Positions 36,852-45,779 are shown, counted from the stretch's first letter. The stretch: DNA of 64,000 nt from Mucilaginibacter mali (GCF_013283875.1 NZ_CP054139.1:4030001-4094000); one strand, 5' to 3'. Numbers and translations: made by a program. Notes: generated from the letters alone by a model not told the origin.

Positions 36852-38381
36852 CTATTGCGAGCCGCATTTTTTTCCTTTATTTCCGTATTTATACAAATTA
36901 TTTATAGTAAAATAAAGATTACCATTAGCACCCTCAGTCGAGTTTTTAAACGCTTGGGAATCCAGCAGCCCTCCGTAAGCTAGAGCTTGTAAATCATTAT
37001 TATCCAATTGGGGATAAATAGCATGCAGTGCTGATTCAAACCAAGGAATATATTTATTAAACATTGTGTCATGGTCATCACCTATATAACCAGCTTGTAT
37101 AAAATACGAGTGAAGTACCTCATGTAAGATCGTTGCTGTAATATATTCTTGTGAGGCATTAGGTAATGTTTGAGAATTTAATGTGATATTAATATCCATA
37201 CTTGTTATAATTCTCTTCCCAGTCCCTTGTTGTATAGAGGCTCCTGCGTGTTGGACCTGTGAAGTTCCATCAATTGTAGAACTTAGCGTATTATCCAAAA
37301 AAGTAAGATTAAAATCGGAATTTGAATCAAATATTCCTTTCATTGATTCTGACGCATCATACTCGATATTTCTGTTTATCGCCGAATCTACCATCTTATG
37401 CAAGCAAGGATCATTAACTTTATTTTTAATATCCTGAACCGGCTCACACGGCGTACCACCATTACTTGTACTATCCGGTGGCGGCACTCCCCTCACCACC
37501 AGTTTACCATTGATAGATTCAGCCTCTACAGGTGGCTCATATACACCGCCACCACCGCCATTATCGCAATCAGTTGGTGGTGCTACGCCGCCACCACCGC
37601 CCGGCTGGCCTGGCACACAATAAGTTTCAAAGGTACTGTAAAGATAGATCCAGTCATCGCAACCCGTAAGTACGTCAGATGATGTATAGTAGCATACCTG
37701 CATATACCAGCCTATTTCTATGGTCTCACATTCGCCCGGCGCAGCGGCGGTTAATATCTGCGGCCCTGATGGTTTAACGGTATTGCTTTTGCCCGAACTG
37801 GCCAGGATGATCTTCCCGTTTTTATAAACATACCCATTTATAAACCCACCTTGTAAACCGGTATAAAAAATATTGCCGCTAAAGGTTTGGGGCACATCCA
37901 TATAGTGTACATTAGCCGCGTTTACACCCGGCTTACCATGTATATGCATTAATACGGCGCTGGTGCTGCCATATTTCTTGCTTTTTAATACCAGCAACCG
38001 GGTGAGGCCGTTGATATTGGTCGTATTGCTATCGGCATTAAAGCCCCATTTTTTAACGTAACGGGCCGGCGCCTCCACCACGTAATAGTTGGTATCAAGT
38101 GCGGTGCGGGCGCTGTCCCAAACGGGGGTAAAATCCGACAGGTCTTTTAAAAAGGAAATATCGGCGGTAAGCTTTATTTTATTGGCCAACGTGGTTTTGT
38201 TACCGTTAAACCAAGTACTCGCTTCTTTTATTGAAAAATTTTCGGCCGCCTTTGCCGCGTTAGCTTCCTGCGCGGTAAACTTGATCTCTTTATGGCAACT
38301 GTAAATAATAAAACTAATACCTGAAATTAACAGCAAGGCCAACAGCCGCCATTTAGGGGGATTGAAAAAATGTTTCTTCAT
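36852..38381 (-). CDS. Putative HExxH metallopeptidase lipoprotein
   Basis: A 509-residue protein with a lipoprotein signal (lipobox IYSC, Cys29). An N-terminal domain of about 210 residues includes NGYVYKNGKIILAS. A Gly/Pro-rich linker with several cysteines follows (PGQPGGGGGVAPPTDC). The C-terminal domain has ATILHEVLHSYF (HExxH, glutamate base with two zinc ligands) and, 15 residues on, DDHDTMFNKY, a possible third-ligand region. The paralogue at 9408-10994 shares this layout. Zinc peptidase activity is a motif-based inference. It lies between two identical 30-bp hairpins and is AT-rich compared with its neighbours. Confidence 0.8.
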   Translation of the reverse strand: MKKHFFNPPKWRLLALLLISGISFIIYSCHKEIKFTAQEANAAKAAENFSIKEASTWFNGNKTTLANKIKLTADISFLKDLSDFTPVWDSARTALDTNYYVVEAPARYVKKWGFNADSNTTNINGLTRLLVLKSKKYGSTSAVLMHIHGKPGVNAANVHYMDVPQTFSGNIFYTGLQGGFINGYVYKNGKIILASSGKSNTVKPSGPQILTAAAPGECETIEIGWYMQVCYYTSSDVLTGCDDWIYLYSTFETYCVPGQPGGGGGVAPPTDCDNGGGGGVYEPPVEAESINGKLVVRGVPPPDSTSNGGTPCEPVQDIKNKVNDPCLHKMVDSAINRNIEYDASESMKGIFDSNSDFNLTFLDNTLSSTIDGTSQVQHAGASIQQGTGKRIITSMDINITLNSQTLPNASQEYITATILHEVLHSYFIQAGYIGDDHDTMFNKYIPWFESALHAIYPQLDNNDLQALAYGGLLDSQAFKNSTEGANGNLYFTINNLYKYGNKGKKCGSQ

Positions 38382-38512
38382 TTGATGTGATAAGGTTTAA
38401 TTATAATAGTTGAAACCAACTTATATAAACCGTATCACTTCGCCAACTAAATTACACCAACGGGACTTTGGTAAGGACGAACTGCACATTCATCACTGAA
38501 ACCACAAGCACA

Positions 38513-38542
38513 AAAAAGCCTGCTGTGGTTAGCAGCAGGCTT
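38513..38542 (-). terminator. Terminator hairpin, 30-bp copy 2
   Basis: The same 30 nt as 35934-35963. On the minus strand the stem AAGCCTGCTG/CAGCAGGCTT is followed by TTTT, 8 nt after the FKBP gene. It would end that transcript before the secreted-protein block begins. Confidence 0.85.
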
Positions 38543-38550
38543 TTAAAATA

Positions 38551-39561
38551 TTATTTCTTTACCGTAGCGGCGGGCTTTTTAGCCGGCGGCGTAGTGGTTG
38601 CCGGCTTTTTAGCCGGAGCAGTACCCGGTTTTTTAACGGGGCCTTTTGCGCCCAGTTTGGTAGCTACAGGTTTGGGATGGATCACCTTTACCACCTCTAC
38701 ATCAAACACCAGTGTGCTGAATGGTTTGATATCGTTACCGGCTCCCTGCTCGCCATAGCCCAGGGTAGATGGGATAACAAACGTCGCCTTCGATCCTTCG
38801 GTCATCAGTTGCAGGCCTTCGTCCCAGCCTTTAATTACCTGGCTTTGCCCTACCACAAATTTAATAGGCTCGTAAGTGCGGCCCGGCTGGTTTAAGCCGG
38901 CTGCCTTTGCAATGGCTTCAACGCTGGTATCAAATACCTTATCCTCGGTGGTGCGGCCGGCATAGTTAACCAGCAGCGTATCGTTAGCAACCACCTTACG
39001 GCCAATGGTTGGCTGGGTGATGACATACTTTAAGCCCGATGGGGTGCTGTTCAGCGTTAAGCTGTGAGCGGTAATATATTTATCGGCATTGGCAACTTCG
39101 GCGCCACGCATTTTTTCCATATCGGCGTTGCGCTCGGCAATGGCTTCGGTAAGGCTTTGCACCTTTTCTATCTTCAGGGTGAAGATGAGGTAGCTGCCCT
39201 TAGGGAAGAATGGCGGGCGGGCCTCTTCATGTCCAACAAAAATAGAATCGGTAGGCACTTTCACATAGGCGCTATCCTTAGCGGTCATCAGCGGGAAAAT
39301 GTCCATCATATCGCCAATATTTTCCGATGGCTTCACCTGGATCTTTATCGGGTGCCCTAAAGTGTACGAACTAAACAATACCGAATCCTTATCGGTTTTT
39401 TGTGTAGCCTGAAAGGTAATCACATCATCAAGCTTAATGCGGTTACCCGTGTTTGGGTTTACAATTTTATACTGTACGCCTTTGGGGGTACGCATAAAAC
39501 CATCCTGCGCTTTCACTAAAAACGGTACTGTTAGCAGCGCTAAAAAAAGGAACTTCTTCAT
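38551..39561 (-). CDS. FKBP-type peptidyl-prolyl cis-trans isomerase, exported
   Basis: A 336-residue protein with a signal peptide (ending VKAQ, residue 19). Two FKBP-like regions are seen: a degenerate N-terminal one (residues 25-135) and a C-terminal one (about 165-295) with the conserved VNYAGRTTEDKVFDTS, QVIKGWDEGLQLM and LGYGEQGAGNDIKP segments. The tail is a Lys/Pro/Ala-rich repeat ending in KKPAATVKK, probably disordered. It should assist folding of exported proteins. It lies 54 nt downstream of a paralogous gene, with a terminator between. Confidence 0.92.
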   Translation of the reverse strand: MKKFLFLALLTVPFLVKAQDGFMRTPKGVQYKIVNPNTGNRIKLDDVITFQATQKTDKDSVLFSSYTLGHPIKIQVKPSENIGDMMDIFPLMTAKDSAYVKVPTDSIFVGHEEARPPFFPKGSYLIFTLKIEKVQSLTEAIAERNADMEKMRGAEVANADKYITAHSLTLNSTPSGLKYVITQPTIGRKVVANDTLLVNYAGRTTEDKVFDTSVEAIAKAAGLNQPGRTYEPIKFVVGQSQVIKGWDEGLQLMTEGSKATFVIPSTLGYGEQGAGNDIKPFSTLVFDVEVVKVIHPKPVATKLGAKGPVKKPGTAPAKKPATTTPPAKKPAATVKK

Positions 39562-39569
39562 ATCAAATT

Positions 39570-39599
39570 AAAAAGCCCCCCGCATGGTAGCGGGAGGCT
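39570..39599 (-). terminator. Terminator between the two FKBP genes
   Basis: On the minus strand AGCCTCCCGC, a short loop and GCGGGGGGCT are followed by TTTTTAATTT. It would end the transcript of the upstream FKBP lipoprotein gene. Confidence 0.8.
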
Positions 39600-39615
39600 G
39601 TAAATATACATTTTA

Positions 39616-40587
39616 TTATTTTTTAGCTTGCACTGGCGGCTGTGGCGCTGGCGGGGCCGGCACTGCAGCATTGGGGTTTGGCTTTTTAACCGCGGCTACC
39701 TCAATATCAAACACTAATGGCGTGTAAGGGCCAACAACAGGTGGCATACCCTGCTCGCCATAAGCCAGTTTAGATGGGATGATCAGCGTAGCTTTGGTAC
39801 CTACGTGCATCATCAATAAAGCTTCGTCCCAACCAGCTATTACTTTTTGCTGGCCCACTACCACCGGAATTGGTTTGTAAGGGTTCATTGGGTTAAACTT
39901 TTTGCTTTTCACGGCCTCATCTTTAATATTGGTTTCAAAGATCTCATCGTTCAGCATTTTACCTGCGTAGTAAACCATTACCGTATCGCCGGCAACAGGC
40001 ACAGCGCCATTACCTTGTGTGTTGATCACGTAGTTCAGGTCCGAAGCTGTTTTGGTTACTTTCAGCTTTTTATCGTCGATGTATTTTTTGATCTTGGCGG
40101 GTTCAGCGTTTTTTATCTTGGCAACATAATCTGTATAAAATGCTTTAATACGATCCTGGAATACGTTTTCGGCCAGGTTACCTTTGGCAATTACCTTTTC
40201 AACTTTCAGCTGAAATACAACGTATTTACCTTTAAAGCCAGGTTGCTTTGGCGTACCTGCTTTGGCCATCGAATCGACATTTACCTTAACGGTAGCGCTA
40301 TCGCCTTCGCTCAGCATCATAATACCGGCAACCACATCGCCTTTAAACTGAGGCTTAGGGATAGGTGCCAGTATAGGGCGGCCCTGGGTATAAGTATTGC
40401 TCAGTACCGAGTCGCCTTCGGTTTTAGCTATCATATTAATGGCTACAAAATCGCCTTCTTTAATGGTAGCGCCCGATTTATCTTCGTGGATGTTGTAAAG
40501 CAAGCCGCCGGGGCCTTGTTTAAATCCGCCACCACAGCTGCTCAGGGCAACGGCTACAACAGCTAAATAAATTAAGTTTTTTTTCAT
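39616..40587 (-). CDS. FKBP-type peptidyl-prolyl cis-trans isomerase lipoprotein
   Basis: A 323-residue lipoprotein (lipobox LSSC, Cys18). The layout is like that of the neighbouring FKBP: a degenerate first domain and a C-terminal FKBP domain with VMVYYAGKMLNDEIFETN, QKVIAGWDEALLMM and LAYGEQGMPPVVGP. The tail is Pro/Ala-rich (AAVPAPPAPQPPVQ). It is probably attached to a membrane facing the periplasm. The two genes look like an old tandem duplication. NrnA lies 17 nt upstream on the same strand. Confidence 0.92.
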   Translation of the reverse strand: MKKNLIYLAVVAVALSSCGGGFKQGPGGLLYNIHEDKSGATIKEGDFVAINMIAKTEGDSVLSNTYTQGRPILAPIPKPQFKGDVVAGIMMLSEGDSATVKVNVDSMAKAGTPKQPGFKGKYVVFQLKVEKVIAKGNLAENVFQDRIKAFYTDYVAKIKNAEPAKIKKYIDDKKLKVTKTASDLNYVINTQGNGAVPVAGDTVMVYYAGKMLNDEIFETNIKDEAVKSKKFNPMNPYKPIPVVVGQQKVIAGWDEALLMMHVGTKATLIIPSKLAYGEQGMPPVVGPYTPLVFDIEVAAVKKPNPNAAVPAPPAPQPPVQAKK

Positions 40588-40604
40588 TGTTTGTTTTGTC
40601 TTAC

Positions 40605-41615
40605 TTATTGAATTAATAGTGTTTTGTACTCTGGTAATATAGCTTTAAATTGATTGGTTACTTGTTCTAAGGTATCATCGGATGCGCCGCCTGCCGCGTT
40701 GCGGTGGCCGCCACCGTTAAAATATTTTTTACAAATTTCGTTTGCCGGGAAATCCCCCTTCGATCGCAAAGATAGTTTTACTTTATCATTTCGCTCAACA
40801 ATAAATGCCGCCAAACGGATGCCGGTTATTGATAGCGCGTAGTTTACAATGCCCTCGGTATCGCCGGTTTGCACATTATATTTTTCTATTTCCTCGCGGC
40901 TTACGGTTATTAAGGCGGTGTTGTACTCGTGCAGCACCGCCAGCTTTTCACTTAGGCAATGGCCCAAAAAACGCAGGCGTTCTTCGGATGAGTTGCTATA
41001 CACCAACTCGTGTATGCGCCAGTTCACAGCGCCGGCATCTATCAGGTCGGCCACGGTGCGGTGTACTGCCGATGTGGTACCCGGAAAGCGGAACGAACCC
41101 GAATCGGTCATGATACCGGTATACAAACAGGTGGCTACATCGGCGTTGATATATTTTTTGCCACCCAGTTCTTCAACAATAAAGTGATAAACCAGTTGGG
41201 CGGTTGCACAAGCGTTAATATCCCAGTAGCGATAATCGTCAAAATCTTCCGGCTCCAGGTGATGGTCTATCATTACCTTTTTGGCCGGGCTTGCCCCCAC
41301 CAGTTCGCCCATTTGATTGATGCGGCCCAGCGCATTAAAATCAAGGCAGAAGATGATGGCGGCATTAGCTATCAGCTGCGCGGCGGCATCCTGGTTTTCG
41401 GTATAGATCATTACTTCGCCATTGCCCGGCATCCAGCTTAAAAAATCGGGATAATCGGTTGGCGAAATAACGGTTGTATGATGGCCAAGCTGTATCAAAT
41501 ACTGATATAGGCCTAATGACGAACCCAAGGCATCCCCATCAGGCTTATGATGGGTAGTGATCACAATTTTTTGGGGCTGCGCTAATAATTCCCTGAGCGA
41601 CGCTATATCAAACAT
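40605..41615 (-). CDS. nrnA: DHH-family phosphoesterase NrnA (oligoribonuclease/pAp phosphatase)
   Basis: A 336-residue cytoplasmic enzyme. The DHH domain shows TTHHKPDGDALGSS (residues 20-33), FCLDFNALGR and VMIDHHLEP; the DHHA1 domain ends in GGGHRNAAGG. NrnA degrades short oligoribonucleotides (including the pGpG formed from c-di-GMP) and dephosphorylates pAp. It is divergent from ndk. Confidence 0.93.
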   Translation of the reverse strand: MFDIASLRELLAQPQKIVITTHHKPDGDALGSSLGLYQYLIQLGHHTTVISPTDYPDFLSWMPGNGEVMIYTENQDAAAQLIANAAIIFCLDFNALGRINQMGELVGASPAKKVMIDHHLEPEDFDDYRYWDINACATAQLVYHFIVEELGGKKYINADVATCLYTGIMTDSGSFRFPGTTSAVHRTVADLIDAGAVNWRIHELVYSNSSEERLRFLGHCLSEKLAVLHEYNTALITVSREEIEKYNVQTGDTEGIVNYALSITGIRLAAFIVERNDKVKLSLRSKGDFPANEICKKYFNGGGHRNAAGGASDDTLEQVTNQFKAILPEYKTLLIQ

Positions 41616-41728
41616 TTTAAAAAAAGAGTTGCAAACATAATTAAATTAATTAAATACATGCTATAGTATTTGTATAAACCCTTTTACATTTTAAGTTAAA
41701 AAAGCTATTTTTGCCGCAAATTAAACGC

Positions 41729-42148
41729 ATGAACACTAACAGAACTTTTACCATGATCAAGCCCGATGCTGTGGCTAACGGACACATTGGCGCCATCCTG
41801 GATATGATCATTAAAAACGGTTTTAAACCCGTTGCCTTTAAATACACTGCCTTAACCCCAGAAATGGCCGGCAAATTTTACGAAGTGCACAAAGGACGCC
41901 CTTTTTACGATGCATTGGTTACATTTATGTCATCGGGCCCTATTGTTGCCGCCATCTTAGAAAAAGACAACGCTGTTGCCGATTTCCGTACCCTGATAGG
42001 CGCTACTAACCCTGCACAGGCCGAGCCAGGCACCATCCGCCAGTTATTCGCTAAATCTATCGACGCGAACGCTGTTCACGGTTCAGATTCTGACGAGAAC
42101 GCGGAGATCGAAGGCAATTTCTTCTTCTCGGCTTTCGAAAGGTTTTAA
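41729..42148 (+). CDS. ndk: Nucleoside diphosphate kinase
   Basis: A 139-residue enzyme that moves the terminal phosphate between nucleoside triphosphates and diphosphates. RTFTMIKPDAV opens the chain, and the catalytic histidine is in NAVHGSDSDENA. The ATG at 41729 is preferred. A TTG 18 nt upstream lies inside the probable promoter (TATTTTTG at 41705-41712) and would give an untypical N-terminus. The nested hairpin at 42164-42376 follows the gene. Confidence 0.97.
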   Translation: MNTNRTFTMIKPDAVANGHIGAILDMIIKNGFKPVAFKYTALTPEMAGKFYEVHKGRPFYDALVTFMSSGPIVAAILEKDNAVADFRTLIGATNPAQAEPGTIRQLFAKSIDANAVHGSDSDENAEIEGNFFFSAFERF

Positions 42149-42163
42149 TTGAAGCTTTTGCGG

Positions 42164-42376
42164 GTGATTTAACCACAAAGGCCACAAAGAAAGAAACACA
42201 GAGGACACAGAGACCTTCTAAAGATTTAAGGCTCTGAAAAAAAACGAAAGGTCACAAAGCTAATTTGTAGTAAATTAACTTTGCGACCTTTTTCTTTGAA
42301 TCAAATAAAACATCTGATTGTTAATCCCTCTGTGTTCTTTGTGAAAAGTCTTTGTGCCCTTTGTGGTTAAAATCAC
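42164..42376. repeat. Long nested inverted repeat (ACCACAAAGGC type)
   Basis: The outer arms GTGATTTAACCACAAAG and CTTTGTGGTTAAAATCAC enclose CACAGAGG/CCTCTGTG arms and an inner GGTCACAAAG/CTTTGCGACC hairpin. A related arm occurs near 61722-61770. This is a known style of dispersed repeat in Bacteroidota genomes. Confidence 0.75.
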
Positions 42377-42417
42377 CAATTAGCACCTCTTAACCCTCGG
42401 CTGGTTCTCCCCCTCAA

Positions 42418-42454
42418 ATGTCCGGATACTGTAATTGTTACGGTATCCGGACAT
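42418..42454. terminator. Strong hairpin, probable terminator
   Basis: ATGTCCGGATAC and GTATCCGGACAT form a perfect 12-bp stem around a 13-nt loop, followed by TTTTAG. It could end the ndk transcript, although it lies 270 nt downstream. Confidence 0.65.
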
Positions 42455-42566
42455 TTTTAGTTTAAAACATTTGTTTCCCGAAACATTTTCATCTACTTTT
42501 ACGTTGCGAATAAAAGCTACAGCTGCCTGTTTACAATTTTATATTTAGATTTGAAAGGATAAGACC

Positions 42567-42782
42567 ATGTTAGTAGTACTTAGATATATCATTTATTCGG
42601 CAGTGATTGTTGGTATGGCAATTGGCTGTATAAATGTATTCAGGAACCACCCTGAAGTACAGTTCGCGTTCCTGATGCCCGGATTGTTCATTATCATGTA
42701 CTCGCTGGTGCGCGATGATATCTTCCGCAGGCATGCCAGCGTACACCTGGTACGCAGCGGCGGCACTTTTAAAGGAAAATAA
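42567..42782 (+). CDS. Small membrane protein of unknown function
   Basis: A 71-residue protein with two hydrophobic segments (residues about 2-24 and 33-49) and a basic C-terminus (RRHASVHLVRSGG). It has an AAAGGATAAG ribosome-binding-like stretch just before ATG. It converges with the DciA gene and overlaps it by 14 nt. No family was recognised. The clean start context and membrane topology argue that it is real. Confidence 0.6.
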   Translation: MLVVLRYIIYSAVIVGMAIGCINVFRNHPEVQFAFLMPGLFIIMYSLVRDDIFRRHASVHLVRSGGTFKGK

Positions 42783-43059
42783 TCTCCTCTACTATTCTCG
42801 CGTTTGCCCGGTCGTTTATCTTTTCGATGATCTGCGCCCGCATCAGCATCAATTCGTTTTTAATTACGGACGATTCTATCCGCACAAACAATTTTTTATC
42901 GTTGATGTATAGTTCGCGCGTACGGTTTGCTACCGATTTGCCCACCAGTTCGGGCCAGGCCGTGGTGATGCCGGTCTCTTCGTACTTGCGCTTGATCTTG
43001 TAAACCTGCAGCATTTGTTCAATGGCTTCCTTCAGGGTTTTGTCGTTAGCTTTACGCAT
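42769..43059 (-). CDS. DciA-type DUF721 protein (replicative helicase loader family)
   Basis: A 96-residue DUF721 protein: MRKANDKTLKEAIEQML, then TAWPELVGKSVANRTRELYI and VRIESSVIKNEL. DciA-like proteins help load the replicative helicase DnaB. The C-terminal extension of larger homologues is absent. It overlaps the end of recF by 8 nt, a common pairing in Bacteroidota, so the two are probably translationally coupled. Confidence 0.88.
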   Translation of the reverse strand: MRKANDKTLKEAIEQMLQVYKIKRKYEETGITTAWPELVGKSVANRTRELYINDKKLFVRIESSVIKNELMLMRAQIIEKINDRANARIVEEIIFL

Positions 43060-44152
43060 CGATCTGTCCTCCGCTTACTTTAAAAAGTTTAAAATCAACG
43101 TTTATTTTTTCAAACACTGCCGTAGCGCGCCGGGCATCGGTATCGGTAATAAATACCTGGCCAAAATCATGGTCGGATACCATCTGCATCAGCTTGGTAA
43201 TGCGGTGCTCGTCCAGCTTATCAAAAATATCATCCAGCAGCAGCAAGGGCTTAAAACCGGTTTGCTTATACAGGAAGCTATTTTGTGCCAGTTTTAAGGC
43301 GATCAGAAAAGATTTCTGCTGCCCTTGCGATCCAAATTTCTTCATCGGCATACCGTGGATGGTAAATTGCAGATCATCCTTATGGATACCTGCTGTCGTG
43401 CGCTCTAAAGAACGATCCCGTTCGATGCTGCGCTTCAACAGATCGGCAAAACCGGCCGTCAGCAATTGCGATTCGTAAACCAGTTCCACCGTCTCGGCCC
43501 CATCGCTTAAAAACTGATAGTGTGTATTAAATATCGGCGTAAAAACCTCCATAAAGGCTTTACGCTTCTCGAAAATGCGGTTGCCCGATGTGATGAGTTG
43601 CTCGTCCAGTATTTCCAGCAGGGTTGGGTCGTACCGGCCGGTTTCGGCAATTCGCTTCAGCAGGGCGTTGCGGTTGGCCAATACTTTATTATAGATGATC
43701 AGTTCGTCCAGGTAGCGGTTATCCGTTTGCGATATTACGTTATCTATAAACTTGCGCCGCTCCTCGCTGCCCTCAATAATAATACTGACATCGTAAGGCG
43801 ATATCATCACCAGTGGATACTTACCAATATGGTCGGCCAGGCGCTGGTATTCTTTTTTATTACATTTAAACTGCTTCTTTTGATTACGCTTTACGGCGCA
43901 GGCCACTGTATCCTGCCGGCCATCTTTATTAAAAACGCCGCTCAGCATAAAAAACTCTGTGCCCTGCTTTATCTGCTGACTATCGACAGGATTAAAGTAA
44001 CTTTTACAAAGCGACAGGTAGTGCACGGCATCCAGCATATTGGTTTTGCCGGCCCCGTTATTACCGGCAAAAACGTTCACACCCTCGCTAAACGTAAGTT
44101 CGGCCTCGGTGTAATTTTTAAAATTGATGACGGATAATTGATGCAGATACAT
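43052..44152 (-). CDS. recF: DNA replication/repair protein RecF
   Basis: A 366-residue SMC-like ATPase that helps load RecA at gapped DNA. The Walker A motif is GNNGAGKTNML (residues about 30-40), the signature-type region is FGSQGQQKSFLIALK and Walker B is LLLLDDIFDKLDE. The length is standard. The downstream DciA gene overlaps. The start is divergent from the TPR gene across a repeat-filled gap. Confidence 0.96.
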   Translation of the reverse strand: MYLHQLSVINFKNYTEAELTFSEGVNVFAGNNGAGKTNMLDAVHYLSLCKSYFNPVDSQQIKQGTEFFMLSGVFNKDGRQDTVACAVKRNQKKQFKCNKKEYQRLADHIGKYPLVMISPYDVSIIIEGSEERRKFIDNVISQTDNRYLDELIIYNKVLANRNALLKRIAETGRYDPTLLEILDEQLITSGNRIFEKRKAFMEVFTPIFNTHYQFLSDGAETVELVYESQLLTAGFADLLKRSIERDRSLERTTAGIHKDDLQFTIHGMPMKKFGSQGQQKSFLIALKLAQNSFLYKQTGFKPLLLLDDIFDKLDEHRITKLMQMVSDHDFGQVFITDTDARRATAVFEKINVDFKLFKVSGGQIDA

Positions 44153-44170
44153 AATAACATGGGGCCTTAA

Positions 44171-44306
44171 CTCACCCGGTCGACGCTACGCTTGACCACC
44201 CTCTCTTCGCTTCGCGGAAAGAGGGAATAAGGTTATCGGATACTATTCCCGCCCTCTTTACGCGCAGCGGAGAGAGGGCCGACGAGTGAAACGATGTCGG
44301 GGTGAG
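44171..44306. repeat. CTCACCC...GGGTGAG dispersed palindrome, copy 2
   Basis: A 136-bp imperfect inverted repeat related to 18217-18353, with CTCACCCGGTCGACGC at the left, CGGGGTGAG at the right, and the inner pair CCCTCTCTTCGCTTCGCGG / CGCGCAGCGGAGAGAGGG. It occupies the divergent recF/TPR promoter region. Confidence 0.75.
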
Positions 44307-44397
44307 TAATAAGGGCACATCAAAGGTAACAATACCCTTTTATTTTGCTTGTTAAACGGGCGCAAAAATTAAGTGTAACAAATTAAATTAAAAGCTA

Positions 44398-44427
44398 TTG
44401 TTAAAAATTTTGAAAAACGTATTTTTG
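44398..44427 (+). promoter_or_regulatory. Bacteroidota-type promoter of the TPR gene
   Basis: TTG at 44398-44400, a 19-nt spacer, then TATTTTTG at 44420-44427: a textbook -33/-7 pair. Transcription should start near 44434, giving a leader of only about 16 nt. Confidence 0.7.
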
Positions 44428-44449
44428 CAAACTTAATTTTAAAATAGAA

Positions 44450-45127
44450 ATGTCGAAAACACAAGCCAACACCGCTGCGCCGGCGAATGCGAAGGAAAAT
44501 GCGGGCACAGGCAACTTTGTACTGGAGAACCAAAAAAGCTTATTATTTATAGGCGCGGCCATATTGGCTATAGTGGCTATTTACTTTGCTTACCAAAAAA
44601 TGTATATCGGCCCGCGCGAGGTTAAAGCCGCCGACCAAATGCACGTAGCGCAGGATTTCTGGGCGAAAAAGGATTGGGACAAAGCGATAAAAGGCGATGG
44701 CAGCTACCCTGGCTTTGAAAAGATCGTTTCTGACTACAGCAACACTAAAGCAGCAAACCTGGCTTATTTTTACCTGGGTACCGCTTACTTAAACAAAGGC
44801 GAATACCAAAAAGCTATCGACAGCTATGCTAACTATCATGGTGATGACGCAATGGTTTCGGCTGAAGCTTTGGGCAGCACCGGCGATGCTTATGTGGAGT
44901 TAAAGGACCTGGACAAAGCTTCGTCATTCTTCCAGAAGGCAGCTGATAAGGCCAACAATAAATTCCTTACCCCTTTTTACCTGAAAAAATTAGGCCTGGT
45001 TTACGAAGCTAAAAACGACGCTAAATCGGCAGCGGATACTTACAAGAAGATCAAATCTGATTATCCGGAGAGCGCCGAGTCGCAAAGCATCGACGGTTAT
45101 ATTGCACGAGCTGAAGCTAAACAATAA
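44450..45127 (+). CDS. Membrane-anchored tetratricopeptide repeat protein
   Basis: A 225-residue protein. An N-terminal Ala/Asn-rich cytoplasmic stretch is followed by one transmembrane helix (residues 29-46) and then four or so TPR-like units with the usual YFYLGTAYLNKGEYQKAIDSY pattern split over residues 104-124. The layout resembles YfgM-like proteins that work near the Sec translocon, but that is only an analogy. It sits between recF and ribH, a common neighbourhood in this group. Confidence 0.85.
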   Translation: MSKTQANTAAPANAKENAGTGNFVLENQKSLLFIGAAILAIVAIYFAYQKMYIGPREVKAADQMHVAQDFWAKKDWDKAIKGDGSYPGFEKIVSDYSNTKAANLAYFYLGTAYLNKGEYQKAIDSYANYHGDDAMVSAEALGSTGDAYVELKDLDKASSFFQKAADKANNKFLTPFYLKKLGLVYEAKNDAKSAADTYKKIKSDYPESAESQSIDGYIARAEAKQ

Positions 45128-45261
45128 TTATAAATGATATTTCGGGTGTCGGAATTTCGATTTGGGATTTACTTTCCGATTCGTTATTCCGACATTCGCT
45201 TTTAATAAAAATCCGTTTTCGCTAAATCCGAGATCGAACATCCGATATCCCAAATCAAAAT
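45128..45261. repeat. Small inverted repeat between the TPR gene and ribH
   Basis: GATTTGGGAT near 45160 pairs with ATATCCCAAATC near 45245, with further CCGA/TCGG segments between. It resembles the other AT-rich dispersed repeats in the window. No gene is present. Confidence 0.45.
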
Positions 45262-45756
45262 ATGGCTACCCAGTTAAAAAACCTGTCTGATTTTTCAAAC
45301 ACTACCGTGCCATCGGCAGCGGGCTTCCGTTTTGGCATTGTAGTGGCCGAGTGGAACGCCGAGATCACCAACGCGCTTTACCAGGGCGCTTATCAAAGCC
45401 TGTTAAAACACGGCGCTTTAGAAACTGATATTTTCACTTACGCAGTTGCAGGCAGCTTCGAACTGACATCAGGCGCCGACCTGATATTGAAAAACACCAA
45501 ACTGGACGCCGTGATTTGCCTGGGTTGCGTAATACAGGGCGAAACACGCCACTTTGATTTTATTTGCAACGCGGTTGCAAATGGCGTAACAAATGTTGCG
45601 GTAAAATACAGCAAACCTGTTATATTTGGGGTATTAACTACCGACAATCAACAGCAAGCCATCGATCGCGCGGGCGGTAAGCATGGCAACAAGGGCGACG
45701 AAGCGGCCATCACCGCCATAAAAATGGCAGACATGGCCCGATTGTTAAACGATTAA
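45262..45756 (+). CDS. ribH: 6,7-dimethyl-8-ribityllumazine synthase
   Basis: A 164-residue riboflavin-pathway enzyme that joins the ribityl-amino-uracil to dihydroxybutanone phosphate; it normally forms large capsids. Family segments are FGIVVAEWNAEITNALYQGA, AVAGSFEL and GCVIQGETRHFDFI, the last with the catalytic histidine. The length is standard. Confidence 0.97.
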   Translation: MATQLKNLSDFSNTTVPSAAGFRFGIVVAEWNAEITNALYQGAYQSLLKHGALETDIFTYAVAGSFELTSGADLILKNTKLDAVICLGCVIQGETRHFDFICNAVANGVTNVAVKYSKPVIFGVLTTDNQQQAIDRAGGKHGNKGDEAAITAIKMADMARLLND

Positions 45757-45779
45757 TTTAAATTTGGCGTTATTACAAC

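Larger units (their letters stand above)
42149..42566. other. Intergenic region with nested inverted repeats
   Basis: This 418-nt gap between ndk and a small membrane-protein gene holds the large inverted repeat at 42164-42376 and the terminator-like hairpin at 42418-42454. No coding frame is supported. Confidence 0.6.

Noticed and set aside
41711..41728. TTG start for ndk
   Set aside because: The TTG is part of the -7 box TATTTTTG, and the ATG at 41729 gives the normal N-terminus.
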